Shown here one piece after another: positions 43,858 to 55,041 of a stretch of DNA of 64,000 nucleotides. The DNA comes from Mesostigma viride. Taxonomy: Eukaryota; Streptophyta; Mesostigmatophyceae; Mesostigmatales; Mesostigmataceae. The translations under genes and the position numbers were made by a program. Every line of letters starts with the position of its first letter. Within the stretch, counting starts at the first letter, position 1. Location of the stretch: the NCBI GenBank assembly GCA_009746045.1, contig RPFO01002102.1, forward strand, positions 62,001 through 126,000, in the 5' to 3' direction. The notes beneath the pieces were generated by a model that saw only the letters and a program-made list of their open reading frames with translations, did no database searches and was not told the DNA's origin.

Positions 43858-45040
43858 AGGAGCTGTGAGAGCTGCAGCAGCTGCTGTGGCTGCAGCAGCT
43901 GCTGCGGCGGCGGCTCCTGCTGCTGCTGTTGCAAAGGCTGCTGCTGCTGCTGCAGCTGCTGCTGCTGCTGCAGCTGCTGTAGGAGCTGCTGCTGCTGCTG
44001 TTGGTGCTGCTGCTGCTGCTGCTGCTGCTGTTCCATCTCCTGCATCTTGCGTTGCAGCTGCGCAACCTCCGCGTTGTACTGCTTGTGCTGGTCCGTTGTA
44101 CTGCTTGTGCGGCGTAGCTTCGCTACTTCTTGGTCCGAGTCGCGTTCTTCACCCGAGTCATCGCAGCGTACATATACCGAGCTCGAGGGAGGCCTCTTGT
44201 TGCGAACACCACTCGCCCTGGCTTCGGTGCTCGGCTTGACTGGCACTTGAACACCGCACTTGGGCTCTGCAGTTGGCTGCTGGCTGTCCGCCTTCACACG
44301 CTTGGAGCGTGTGGGGTGAACCAGCTGCGCCTCTGGCACGCTTTTGTTAGCGCGAGGTTGGCTGGAAGTGGCAGCTGGTGGTGGTGCCGTGGCAGCTGGT
44401 GGTGGTGCGACGCGCTTTGGGAAGTCCTTTACCAAGTCAAACTTGACGGCCTCGCCTTTGTTTGTGTAGATCAAGCCACCAGATGTGGCTCGAAGCGCCG
44501 CCAGACCTGCGTTTGGCAGGTATTCGCACACAGCATCTAGCCGGTCGCGCAGGACGGTCAGGTCGCCAACCGTGGCGACAGCACCATCCTCCATGAAGAC
44601 GGGCCGAAGGGCCTGGGATTGTTGAGCCCAGTTCACGTAATATGCTGGGGGATCAGGCGTCAGCTTGGTCCCCCCGCTCTTGACAGCCTTTTCCATCATG
44701 TCCTTTCTTCCGTACGGTGTGTTGGCCAGGAAGATCCCCGCTCCTCCAGGGTACAAATGAAACCCAAGAATTACCTTGGGGAAGAGGGGTTTGCCAAACT
44801 CCTTATGAGGGATGGCGACGCGAACCAATTGTCCAACACGGAGATGGCCAGGGGAGGGGCCATCAGGGGAGGGAAGCCACGTCATAAACGCTGGAGCTTC
44901 CGACGCAAGTTGGTCGCCGGACTTGAGGTTCGCTGCATCAAAGCTGGCGCGCCGTGTCGCACTGCTAGCGCTGCCAGGCATGGCAGCTGCTGCCGGCTGG
45001 GCCTCGTCAAGGTTAGCGTGGTCTCCATGTTCTGCACCGC
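43506..45040 (-). CDS. PHD/polyQ gene, large polyglutamine exon
   Basis: The frame is open for about 500 codons. After a start-like MPGSASSATRRASFDAAN (Met at 44981) or an upstream acceptor CCCCTGTGCAG at 45040, there is a compact region of about 140 residues (LRVGQLVRVAIPHKEFGKPL, HLYPGGAGIFLANTPYGRKD, DRLDAVCEYLPNAGLAAL) that looks folded. Then come a Pro/Ala linker, a basic patch (RSKRVK), a coiled-coil-like segment (NAEVAQLQRKMQEMEQQ) and about 165 residues of Gln-rich, Leu-interrupted sequence. It ends MQLPQ at GTATGT. Long Gln tracts with a PHD-like exon upstream suggest a chromatin or transcription protein; this is inference. Confidence 0.65.
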
Positions 45041-45400
45041 CTGCACAGGGGGGAGTCGCGGAGTCGGGGGGTGTGAGGAGTCGGGTAGGTCATCGTCCAC
45101 CACCCCGCGGTCGACTTTTCATCACTCGATTGAACGCCCTTGCTGGCATCAGCCGGAATTGACGGCACGTCCTCCTTGCTGCGTGCATCTGATTCCTGGG
45201 TGGCATGGCCGTCGGTAGTACGAGGAAACACTAGCTTCCTGCCGGGTGCCTTGTGATGTGCTTTCTCGAAGTCGTCAACGGCCTTGCATCCGGAATCATC
45301 CATCAACATGCGCCGGTCTTTGTCGGTGTTTGGAAGAAACTTGTTAGCAGCGGACCCCAGGGCCGGGGGGGAGTGCCGAGCTCATGATGACCGTTCGAAC
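45041..45400 (-). CDS. PHD/polyQ gene, middle exon (borders unsure)
   Basis: The frame from about 45360 to about 45110 encodes GSAANKFLPNTDKDRRMLMD, CKAVDDFEKAHHKAPGRKLV and KEDVPSIPADASKGVQSS, with natural composition. A TGA lies upstream in frame near 45392, and ATG at 45385 (MSSALPP) is one base out of frame across a C7 run; a one-base length error or mutation in that run would join them. The donor to the next exon was not settled because available GT sites do not match the phase of the 45040 acceptor. Confidence 0.45.
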
Positions 45401-45424
45401 CCGAAGCTTGGAGATTGGCAACTT

Positions 45425-45661
45425 TCACGCCACCGGGTCCACGTCACGGCATCCTGGGCACCACCACTCCTCCCCATTTTTATTCCCGTCAATTGCCTTG
45501 ACGCAGATCGCATGAGCAAATAGGTTGCAGCTTTCACCATTTCGGCCCCGACAGTTGTTGTCTGCCCCATCGGCATGGCCTAAGAGGCAAACACCCGCAG
45601 TTCGTCCATAACACAGTCGTTCTGCCCGCAGCCTCTCTGTTTCACTCAGATACTCCGCCAT
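45425..45661 (-). CDS. PHD-like zinc-finger exon
   Basis: The 78-residue frame starts at ATG 45661 (MAEYLSETERLRAERLCYGR). Putative ligands are C25, H29, C37, C45, H50, C53, C68 and C71. The parts CNLFAHAIC (C-x4-H-x2-C) and WWCPGC are the classic second half of a PHD finger, including the Trp two residues before the last Cys pair. The first pair is C-x3-H rather than C-x2-C, so the fold is divergent. PHD fingers read histone tails. The exon probably starts the gene that continues at 45.4-43.1 kb; the linking donor (GTGACG, GTGGAC or GTGGCG) is unresolved. Confidence 0.6.
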   Translation of the reverse strand: MAEYLSETERLRAERLCYGRTAGVCLLGHADGADNNCRGRNGESCNLFAHAICVKAIDGNKNGEEWWCPGCRDVDPVA

Positions 45662-45909
45662 ATCCCCTACAATTTAGCGGACGACGAACTTCATCGTCGA
45701 CGACGTCATAGGCTGGCACGTTCTCGTTGTGTTCGTGCGCGCATGCCCTGCAGTGTTTTCTTGGCAGACTAGTGCACGCACCTCCACCCGCGCGCGCGCA
45801 AAGACGACGGTCACTGCGCTTTGTTCATTCAAATGCCATTTGCATGCGAGGCTCGGACAACGCCGCGGACTGTTTCAGAACTTTTTCACTTTTTGGATGG
45901 TCCTTCGTT

Positions 45910-46560
45910 TCTCGCATGTTCAGCCCAGTTCAGGCTGTACGGTCAGTGTTGGGGGTCGGTGAATGGGTTCTCAATGGAATTCTCAATGGAATGCCGCAAC
46001 AGCCCATTTTCATTGAGAATGCAAGTCCTTTTTGCATGTTCAGCCCAGTTCAGGCTGTACGGTCAGTGTTGGGGGTCGGTGAATGGGTTCTCAATGGAAT
46101 TCTCAATGGAATGCCGCAACAGCCCATTTTCATTGAGAATGCAAGTCCTTTTCGCATGTTCAGCCCAGTTCAGGCTGTACGGTCAGTGTTGGGGGTCGGT
46201 GAATGAGTTCTCAATGGAATTCTCAATGGAATGCCGCAACAGCCCATTTTCATTGAGAATGCAAGTCCTTTTTGCATGTTCAGCCCAGTTCAGGCTGTAC
46301 GGTCAGTGTTGGGGGTCGGTGAATGAGTTCTCAATGGAATTCTCAATGGAATGCCGCAACAGCCCATTTTCATTGAGAATGCAAGTCCTTTTCGCATGTT
46401 CAGCCCAGTTCAGGCTGTACGGTCAGTGTTGGGGGTCGGTGAATGAGTTCTGAATGGAATTCTCAATGGAATGCCGTTACAGCCCATTTTCATTGAGAAT
46501 GCAAGACCTTTTCGTTTGTTCTGGCTGTACGGTCAGTGTTGGGGGTCGGTGAATGAATTC
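45910..46560. repeat. 120-bp tandem repeat, 5.3 copies
   Basis: The unit is exactly 120 bp (CATGTTCAGCCCAGTTCAGG ... CATTGAGAATGCAAGTCC) with a handful of substitutions (GGGTTC/GAGTTC, TTTTTGC/TTTTCGC). Because 120 is 40 codons, several frames remain open. Each unit can fold through TTCTCAATGGAATG and CATTTTCATTGAGAA. Confidence 0.95.
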
Positions 46561-47113
46561 TGAATGGAACTCTCATGCGCCGCGCTGAGTCAGCGGAAGA
46601 TCGAGCCACAAACGAGGCAGGAGAGGCATAATTGGGAGAGGCGTGCCAACATAATTGCGAGAGCTGCCATGGGCGGTCGTGAAGGTTCAGACTATTGGAG
46701 GCGCCGTGACGAATATGGTGGGGGGCGCTGGAATTGGATGTCGTTGGAAATTGAAGAAGACCCTTGCCCCAGGCCCCCTGTTTTAGCCGGGGATGAGGCA
46801 GCTTGCTGGAGAATGTTCGTTGCCGTTTTGGTGTTGCTGCTCTTACGTCCCGACCACCAGGGGCCTGTCTCGTACAAGGGGAATTGATGCCCAGGCAGCG
46901 TCGATTCCCCTTGTACGAGGCCTACAACGTCGTAGTAGACGTTGATCATGACGATCAGGTCGACCATCTGGATATCGGCAGTGATGACGATGATGATGTA
47001 GGTGGTGGGTGCCGCACAGCAGGATTCAAATCATCAGCAACAACAGTACTGAAATACGCCTGTAATGCCCATGTGATCGCGGCAGAGCTGCGCGGGCGGT
47101 GTTGTAAACATAG
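46561..47113 (+). other. Open frames around a 16-bp inverted repeat
   Basis: Two overlapping frames (46564-46887 and about 46803-47117) have natural-looking composition (RQERHNWERRANIIARAAMG, then DVDHDDQVDHLDIGSDDDDD) and meet at an inverted repeat CTCGTACAAGGGGAAT / ATTCCCCTTGTACGAG (46869-46884 and 46904-46919). They could be two exons or parts of one frame split by the hairpin; no family recognised. Confidence 0.35.
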
Positions 47114-48150
47114 ATGAGTTCATTTGTCCACTATTCATATTTGTTGCATGTAAGAAAAGGGGGAAAATGACGAAAAACTGCACATGTATGCTGTCACATG
47201 TCACCATTTGAGCTCAGAATGAGCCCAATTTTTGTGGGTGGTCTATTTTCATGGTCTAGATGCTGCCTGCAAGAATCCAGCCTGAAATGAGTTCATTTGT
47301 CCACTATTCATATTTGTTTCATGTAAGTAAAGGGGGAAAATGACGAAAAACTGCACATGTATGCTGTCACATGTCACCATTTGAGCTCAGAATGAGCCCA
47401 ATTTTTGTGGGTGGTCTATTTTCATGGTCTAGATGCTGCCTGCAAGAATCCAGCCTGAAATGAGTTCATTTGTTCACTATTCATATTTGTTTCATGTAAG
47501 AAAAGGGGGAAAATGACGAAAAACTGCACATGTATGCTGTCACATGTCACCATTTGAGCTCAGAATGAGCCCAATTTTTGTGGGTGGTCTATTTTCATGG
47601 TCTAGATGCTGCCTGCAAGAATCCAGCCTGAAATGAGTTCATTTGTTCACTATTCATATTTGTTTCATGTAAGAAAAGGGGGAAAATGACGAAAAACTGC
47701 ACATGTATGCTGTCACATGTCACCATTTGAGCTCAGAATGAGCCCAATTTTTGTGGGTGGTCTATTTTCATGGTATAAATGCTGCCTGCAAGAATCCAGC
47801 CTGATATGAGTTCATTTGTCCACTATTCATATTTGTTGCATGTAAGAAAAGGGGGAAAATGACGAAAAACTGCACATGTATGCTGTCACATGTCACCATT
47901 TGAGCTCAGAATGAGCCCAATTTTTGTGGGTGGTCTATTTTCATGGTCTACATGCTGCCTGCAAGAATCCAGCCTGAAATGAGTTCATTTGTCCACTATT
48001 CATATTTGTTTCATGTAAGTAAAGGGGGAAAATGACGAAAAACTGCACATGTATGCTGTCACATGTCACCATTTGAGCTCAGAATGAGCCCAATTTTTGT
48101 GGGTGGTCTATTTTCATGGTCTACATGCTGCCTGCAACAGTCCAGCTTTA
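47114..48150 (-). repeat. 173-bp satellite, orientation 2, six monomers
   Basis: ATGAGTTCATTTG recurs at 47114, 47287, 47460, 47633, 47806 and 47979, an exact 173-bp period. The monomers are the reverse complement of those at 40-42.7 kb and differ from each other at few sites. Confidence 0.95.
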
Positions 48151-48428
48151 GGTACCCTCAGATCTGAAAGATTTTTTTTTTACTCATTTGAAGACTTGTG
48201 AAATTGAGCAAACACCTACTATGAATCCCCTCCTTGTTGCCATGAACTCTAGCACCGTTGCCACCCCTAGCTTTCTACTGTTCCCGCACAACGGTATGAA
48301 AGTGCCAAAAAATGCCCTTATAAGCCCTACATGGAGCAAATTGAGTCCAAACATGCTAGATATTGGTAGGCAGCATGTCCAGGACACCAGTAGAAGGAAT
48401 TTGACTTTCCAGAATTTTCCGACATCGG
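48151..48428. other. No gene recognised
   Basis: Single-copy-looking AT-rich spacer between the satellite and repeat copy C; a 67-codon minus frame has no recognisable content. Confidence 0.4.
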
Positions 48429-50392
48429 TTCATGTCCCACGTAGCTCCCACAAAAACCAGCATCTTCATTAAAACAATAAGTGGAAGCATACATGTGACA
48501 CTAATTGACATGCCCGGAGGCACGCCGTTCAAGGCCCTTCATGAAGTACGTTGCCCTAGAGGCAACCAAGACAAGGGTGGGTGGGTGGGGAGCAAAGAAA
48601 GAGGCCGACAAAACCAGCCAGAGCGGCTTTTAGTCGCAAAACCTCCCTTATCCCTAGCTAACTGACGTCATTAAACCCTTATGTTTAGTGGATGCTAGTA
48701 AGACGCTAACCGTACAGACCGGGGGTAGAATATCCCGAATCTGCACGGCTAGTATTAAATAATGCGTAGGTTGTTCTTTTCAGGGGCACTGCACCTCACG
48801 CCCCGTTCCGCCCGGGTATAATCAACCCAAGCGCGGAACGCACATTTTATTTAATTCATTTTTCAACCATGCACTATATTGCATCTACTAATCACAAAAG
48901 CTCTAGCCAAACAGCTACGAGTAAACACTGCGACCTATAAGCCGCTCATCCAGCGGCCTCTTGTTCCCGCATTCACGTATAGAAGAAACTCCGTTCAAAG
49001 AACCCCGATTCATGTCCCACGTAGCTCCCACAAAAACCAGCATCTTCATTAAAACAATAAGTGGAAGCATACATGTGACACTAATTGACATGCCCGGAGG
49101 CACGCCGTTCAAGGCCCTTCATGAAGTACGTTGCCCAATCACCCCCGCCCTGGCTTTCCCTTGAAGCCGCACTCCACCTTGCTTGTTGTCACAAGTGACC
49201 GCCCTGCCGCAAAACGGGAGCCCCCCCACATCGGGAGGCGTGTGCCCGGCGGCTGTGGATGCATGGCCAGGCCCAAAAAGGCCCAGCGCATTTGCACTGC
49301 GATTGCGCACGGCCAGCCTATCATGACCCCTCTCGGGGCCCCGAGTCGGTACCGCTATGGCCGTCTCCCCATAGACCCGGGGTGCTTCGAGAAAAAACGT
49401 GGACCTAGCCCAGGCCCCGCCAGCCCGGATGCCCGAGGCCACAGCCCCAGGCACCTGGCTGAACGAGAGTCCGTTCAGCCAAGACCGCATTCCCCCCCGA
49501 GGTTTCTATGCGTGGGGAAAAAATTTCTAGCTTAGACGCTTTTCCCATCGCCGTCCCCAGCCCCAACCACCCCCCCCTCGGCGGAAGGCAATTGCAAAGT
49601 TTGCTGGCCAGCAGCAATTTCCGAAGAAAAAGCCGCAGGCCGCGGACCGAGACACGGGTCGCCAGTGCCAGCCATCCGGCTCCAACCCGGGGTGCAAGCA
49701 TCCCCAGGTACGGAGCACCAGCTCGCGCACTGGGCCGACCAAGCGACAGTTGAGCACCTGTCACGGCATCCGGCCCACCAAAGACCCCAAGCTGGGGAAA
49801 AGGTGCGGACCGGAGGTAATCTTTTTCTTTTCTTTTAGTTAACCGGGCGAGGAACTACGCCTGGCCGGTTAACAACTGGAAGTCTCACCACTGGCCAAGT
49901 GGCCAGTGCAACCAGTGCTTTTGGGATTTTGCTCCGCAGCACCCATAGCTGCGGCTGCCGCCGCAACGACAACGAGCAAAGAAAGAGGCCGACAAAACCA
50001 GCCAGAGCGGCTTTTAGTCGCAAAACCTCCCTTATCCCTAGCTAACTGACGTCATTAAACCCTTATGTTTAGTGGATGCTAGTAAGACGCTAACCGTACA
50101 GACCGGGGGTAGAATATCCCGAATCTGCACGGCTAGTATTAAATAATGCGTAGGTTGTTCTTTTCAGGGGCACTGCACCTCACGCCCCGTTCCGCCCGGG
50201 TATAATCAACCCAAGCGCGGAACGCACATTTTATTTAATTCATTTTTCAACCATGCACTATATTGCATCTACTAATCACAAAAGCTCTAGCCAAACAGCT
50301 ACGAGTAAACACTGCGACCTATAAGCCGCTCATCCAGCGGCCTCTTGTTCCCGCATTCACGTATAGAAGAAACTCCGTTCAAAGAACCCCGA
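48429..50392 (+). mobile_element. 1.96-kb dimeric repeat, copy C
   Basis: 1964 bp, same order and internal deletion as copies A and B. It starts TTCATGTCCC after ACATCGG and ends CCCCGA before TTGGTC. No target duplication is visible. It lies 280 bp after the satellite block at 47114-48150. Confidence 0.9.
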
Positions 50393-51075
50393 TTGGTCTA
50401 TTTTTGGCATGTCTATTTTTAGCAACTTTCCAGATTTTAATATAAACAAATACCATTTAGTATGCAAATAAAGAGCTCCTGGCCTGGCTATTTGCAGGTA
50501 GGCTAATGCTCATGTCTACCAACTGTGCACCAGGTCCCATGGTCATCTGACCTCATTTGGTGACAAACTGCCACCAAATGCTAGCAAAAACGCACTGTTT
50601 CACCACATCTCATTGCAGTTTCCATAGAAGATGTGTTCAGTCGAGGCTGGAAATTTGCAATCACATTGCACATCATAAATGTAGACATGGCACAAAAAAT
50701 CAGGTCCATCGTACCGTATTTGGTAACAAAATGCCACCAAATGCTAGCAAAAATGCGCGTTTTTCGCGTTTTTTTAACACATTTCATGTCAGTTTTCATA
50801 CAAGATGTGCTCAGTTGGGGCTGGAAACTTGCAAGCATATTAAATATCATCATTGTAGACATTGCACAAAAATCCAGGTCTGTTGTACTTCATTCATTGA
50901 CAGCTCGCTAGCAAATGTGAGCAAAACTGTGCGTTTTTTGCATTTCCGCCACATTTCTTGCAGTTTCCCATGCAAGATGTGCTCAGGTGAGGCTGAAAAC
51001 AAGCGCCCATGTTAATCATCATGTCATTTCAGACATTGCACAAAACTTCAGGTCCATCAAGTGTCATTGGGTTCA
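50393..51075. repeat. Diverged about 170-bp satellite
   Basis: Three to four diverged monomers share CACCAAATGCTAGCAAAAA, GCAGTTTCCAT(A/G), AAGATGTG(T/C)TCAG, GGCTGGAAA(C/T)TTGCAA and GACATTGCACAAAA. The AGGCTGGAAACTTGCAAGCA segment also occurs at the edge of the 173-bp block (42865), so the two satellites are related. Confidence 0.75.
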
Positions 51076-51262
51076 CTGGTCCATGCAACACCTGCCAGTT
51101 TCCAGCTAATCACTCAACCTTGGATGCAAAGACTTAGATGTAGTATGTAGCCAATGTAGATAGATTAGACCGGTAGGAATGTTTGCACCCATCCATCCAT
51201 TCATCGGGGTTAATGCTCCGTGACTCCCCAACGGGAGCACGAGTCTAATTAATTAATTAATT
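51076..51262 (+). mobile_element. LINE 3' end with TTAA tail
   Basis: TAGATTAGACCGGTAGGAAT, CACCCATCCATCCATTCATC, GGGGTTAATGCTCCGTGACT, stem-loop CTCCCCAACGGGAG (51224-51237) and TCTAATTAATTAATTAATT. It equals the minus-strand end at 18801-18925. Confidence 0.8.
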
Positions 51263-53144
51263 GGATGCAAAGTTCTTTAGTAACGGTATGGCCAACTCCC
51301 ACCAACTGTGTTGCTAACTGTTCAGACCTTGCACAGATAATATAACACAACTTTTGTGACACATAGACAAAGATATATGAATATGATGAACAGTGGCTAG
51401 ACATGGCTGTATATATGTCCATGCTCAGGCAATTTTCAGGTAGGGGCTTGTTAGACATAAGAACTGCCAGCTGTCACGTTTGCTAGCATGATCAGCTCAA
51501 ACCCACAGCATGCACGGTAGTCGCAAACTCAGCTTGGCAATGTAATAATCTAATCATGCCAGGCATCTTGGCCGTCGGCATGGCTGCGATGTGTTTTGTG
51601 CGCCTTGATTCGGTAGCAGCACATCCCTTGGCAACCGGCCCGCCTGACTAAGGTTGCCACACATGGTCCTCTGCATCACCATGGATGTCCCCATGTCCCT
51701 GTCTCTGTTATAGGGGTTCACGTTGCTGGAAATGCAGCTTCCAAGTTGGACTAGATCTCCTCAGCCAGCGCTGTGGTGCATAGCCAGAGAGCTCATACAC
51801 TGCTCAGTTGCTACCTCGAGGTTGCCGGCTTGAAATGTGCCACCAAACTGAAAGGACTGCACTTGGCCGCCATCATACCTAGCATGAAGAAGCCACTGCA
51901 CAACCCCGGTGAGCCGCTTGGCCACCATACCGCAGTTGTCTTCAACAGATAGTGCAAGGCCAATGGCCTCTTCACAGGCGCGTGCCTTGTGCTCATGCTC
52001 TTGCTCTGGCCCTTGTCAGCATGAGATGCATGCCCTTGCATGCTTCACCATGTTTCTCCAAGCCATCCGTGACTACTTGCTTCAGAAATGTCATTCAACT
52101 CCTGCACGTCCTCAGCCAGACTGTCAAACTAGCTGGTGCCCCATCCCTCACTTTGGTGAGGACTGCGATTCTGGCTAGCAGCTTAGCGATCGTGCGTGGT
52201 TGTGCCCAAGTTTCTGGGTGAGTGGCAGTGGCATTGGAGCAAGAGTTGTTGAGCATGTGCGTGTGTCTATCCTCTTGACAAACAACCCCTCGCACCCCTG
52301 ACATTGAGGAGTTTGGCCATGTGCCAGGTTGCCAGAATTCCGCAAACATGCATCATAGGGAAATAAAGGATGGCTGGTTGTGCACACGACATGAGAAAAC
52401 AAAACACACATACCTATCAGGAGGGCAGGCTTGGGTTGCTTCATTGGCGCTGGTTGCAGCGTGCGTAATAATAGCCCGCCATTGGCTTATCCACCCGTGC
52501 CCTTGGCAAGCACGCACAGCCTGAACTGCATGAACTGCATGGATGCGGCCATCCAGGATGCCCTCTGCTCATCATTCAGGGGTGTGAAGGCAGCTTGGGT
52601 GCTGGCGTGTAAGGCAGCTTGTGCATCAGTGTTTGCCGCCCGGCCGTGTGGCAGCACAGGTAGCTGGCCTATAGCCCGGCCACTGTCCTCTCTCCGCTCT
52701 CACGCAATATGCCACCCTCTCCACAAACCATGACAGTTCTCATGTGCATGCATGTCTTAAGATGCTTGTTGAAGGCAGATGCTTTCAGCTTAGAGATGGT
52801 GGGCACGTATGCAGTGGGTGTTATGGACTCGCAAGCATGTACGTGAAGCCATCAAGCATCCAAGAAAGCCACCAATTGCTTCTGGGTTTTCCCTCGATCT
52901 TCGTGGTCAACCATGCCATGCAACATTACTTGCCGTGAGCACAATGCCAATAAATTGCAGCATGTACAACTAGAGCAAAGCAACAGCTTGGTGATCCATA
53001 GCCCTGCCTGCAAATCATTGCCATCGGCGGCAATAGCGCTGCAAGGCTGCCAGCCAGCCCGTAATATCTTGCCCGCAATCCATCATGCAACCTTCCTAAT
53101 ATCCGTGTGAAGAATTTTTTGACATCCCTAGCCTCTAAGGTTAC
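51263..53144. other. No firm gene
   Basis: The region is GC-balanced and both strands have frames of 60-100 codons (for example 51811-52041 and 52095-52444 on minus, 51909-52221 and 52431-52733 on plus). Some minus-strand stretches between 51.8 and 52.4 kb (TKVRDGAPASLTVWLRTC) look like decayed coding DNA, but I could not place them in a family. Confidence 0.3.
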
Positions 53145-53263
53145 CTGTACGTCGCTGATGTGAAGAAAAGGCTCGCCATGAAACCGTAGCTCGCTATACG
53201 ATTCATGACGCACTTCCCGTAAGATAAGAAGATGACCAAAAGAGAAACTCCGGAGATGGGGAA
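53145..53263 (-). CDS. Probable exon, unknown gene
   Basis: Borders ATGTTACCAG|TTCCCC and GACGTACAG|GTAACC enclose a frame VPHLRSFSFGHLLILREVRH, ESYSELRFHGEPFLHISDVQ with convincing composition. It lies 80 bp downstream of the zinc-binding exon on the same strand, but direct joining to that exon's GTATGT donor would put it out of frame, so they are not simply consecutive. Confidence 0.45.
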
Positions 53264-53344
53264 CTGGTAACATATTCATCCGTGACAAGGTCAGGGCTTC
53301 AACAAGGAGTGAATTCGCCCCTAGATATAAGTATGGGAACATAC

Positions 53345-53571
53345 CGCTCGGAGGTATCCATGTCTGCCTTGCGCTTGATGTCTGTTTCGCACACCCCGCC
53401 GCAGAAAGTCGTTCCGGCATTCACCTGCTGACCGCAGTTTGTGCATGTCCAGAGGCTGATAAAAGCCCCAACATCGTGGGCGTCTTTAGAGTCCACAAAG
53501 CATGCATTAAACATGAAGTTCGGGCAAACGCATATATATACGAAGTATGGGTCTGCCAAGCCTGACGCAGC
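53345..53571 (-). CDS. Probable exon with zinc-ribbon-like Cys cluster
   Basis: The frame AASGLADPYFVYICVCPNFM continues to LWTCTNCGQQVNAGTTFCGG and VCETDIKRKADMDTSE, ending at a consensus donor GCG|GTATGT (phase 2). TCTNC and FCGGVC give a C-x2-C ... C-x3-C arrangement that could hold one zinc ion; ICVC adds another pair. The acceptor (TTTCAAG at 53572) is weak. An upstream minus frame (53601-53810: KNFPDEVRPKIGVSITNGAF) may be the preceding exon. Function unknown. Confidence 0.45.
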
Positions 53572-53600
53572 CTTGAAATTGGTCGGAAATATGCGGTAGC

Positions 53601-53810
53601 TCAGGAAAAAAAAATTGCAGCGGTAATGAAGAAAGTCGTTCGGTCAAAGTCTTTAGAATTAAAAAATGCGCCGTTTGTGATCGAAACCCCGATCTTAGGG
53701 CGCACTTCATCGGGAAAATTTTTTGCTGCGGTCAGGTGGGGTCGAGAGAAAATCTGCGACCATTCAGGCACCCACCTATGAATGACGCAACATGCTGTTC
53801 GACTCCTCAA
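53601..53810 (-). CDS. Possible upstream exon
   Basis: SQIFSRPHLTAAKNFPDEVR, GVSITNGAFFNSKDFDRTTF has natural composition and precedes the zinc-binding exon on the same strand. A T9 run (53606-53614) near its end could hide a splice acceptor tract or a frameshift. Confidence 0.3.
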   Translation of the reverse strand: MRSRTACCVIHRWVPEWSQIFSRPHLTAAKNFPDEVRPKIGVSITNGAFFNSKDFDRTTFFITAAIFFS

Positions 53811-54120
53811 ATTTTATGGCGAAAAAAAAACAGTGGTGGATCGAATAACACCCTAGGAGGATAATCGTAAAATTTCAGCCTTGATAGTGCCTTTATACAC
53901 GCTCAGCATGGCCTGCCAGACCGCCATGCCTGTCGCCCGGAATTCGGTCACTTCCGTGCACGCGCACACCAAAAATCGCATTTGGCGCCACTTTTCGGGT
54001 ACCGCTTACGAGGGCAGATTTTGGCGCGGCTCGTACCGTTGTGCGTCCATCCTTATTTACACTGGCTGCTTTGCTTGCACATCTGGCTCAGTGCCAGTTT
54101 GCACTTGCTAGCTTGCTAAG
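53811..54120. other. No gene recognised
   Basis: Unremarkable sequence; a 76-codon plus frame has no domain. Confidence 0.35.
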
Positions 54121-54530
54121 ACAATAATGCAGCTTGCAAACGGCAAGGGCAAGCACCCGGGTAAGAGCAAAGGCAACCGCACGAGCAAAGGAAAGGGAAA
54201 CTGGAAGAGCAAGCACAAGGCCAAGGAATGGACAAAGGCACTTGTGCTTGCCAAAAGGGCAGGCTCAAGGGAAATGACAAGGGCAGGGGCAGGCACAAGG
54301 GAAGCGGATAAGGGCAAGGGCAGGCGCAAGGGAAAGAGATTAGGACAAGTCAAGCACGAGGGAACGGACAAGGGCAAGGGCAGGCACAAGGGAAAAGATG
54401 AAGACAAGGGCAGGCACTAGGGGAAGGATGAGGGCAACGGCAAACACTGGGGATCAAAGATAGGGGCAAGGGCAGATGCTAGGGTAACAGTTAGGGCAAA
54501 GGCAGGCACAAGAGAAGAATATGGGGCCGT
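54121..54530 (+). repeat. Degenerate purine-rich minisatellite
   Basis: Units of the type GGGCAAGGGCAGGCACAAGG repeat in imperfect 18-36-bp steps. The Lys/Gly-rich 97-codon frame at 54127-54420 follows from this repeat. Confidence 0.8.
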
Positions 54531-54779
54531 GAAGTATAAGTGGAAATGCGGGTGGCGACATGGGGTTCGATCGGGCCTGCTGATGCAAATGCAGATTTCA
54601 ACTGCAGTGACAAACACAAGCGTAGACATAGGCAACGACAAATTCCTTGCATGCGTGCCTTGCTCTTCACCGGCTGGCTCGTTTGCTAGTTGTCTAACAG
54701 TTTCTACCGATAAACATCACTTGCCATTGTAAGGTCTGCCTTGCTGCCGTGCTAGTGGGTAGCTGGGTGATCGTGCTTG

Positions 54780-54995
54780 TTCCTTGTCAAGGGAGGGATG
54801 CATGTGGAGTAGGTGCATGGGTGGGTGTGCTTGTTCCTTGCCAAGGAAGGGATGCACAAAGGTTAGATAGGTGCACGTGCTTGTTTCTTGTCAAGGGAGG
54901 GACGCACAAAGGGTAGGTGGGGGCACATGGTTGTGCCTCGTCAAGGGCGGGATGCAGGAAGGGTAGGTGGGGGCATGTGGTTGGTCCTTGTCTTT
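54780..54995. repeat. About 56-bp tandem repeat, four copies
   Basis: TGCTTGTTCCTTGTCAAGGG, AGGGATGCAC and GGTAGGTGGGGGCA recur four times with substitutions. Confidence 0.8.
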
Positions 54996-55041
54996 TCACC
55001 GCCGATGGCGATGTAGCATGCGTTATACATTTATTCGTGCA

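Noticed and set aside
43577-44239. Ala-rich (plus) and Ser-Cys-rich (minus, other frame) proteins
   Set aside because: Other frames of the CAG-type polyglutamine repeat; only the frame with splice support is kept.
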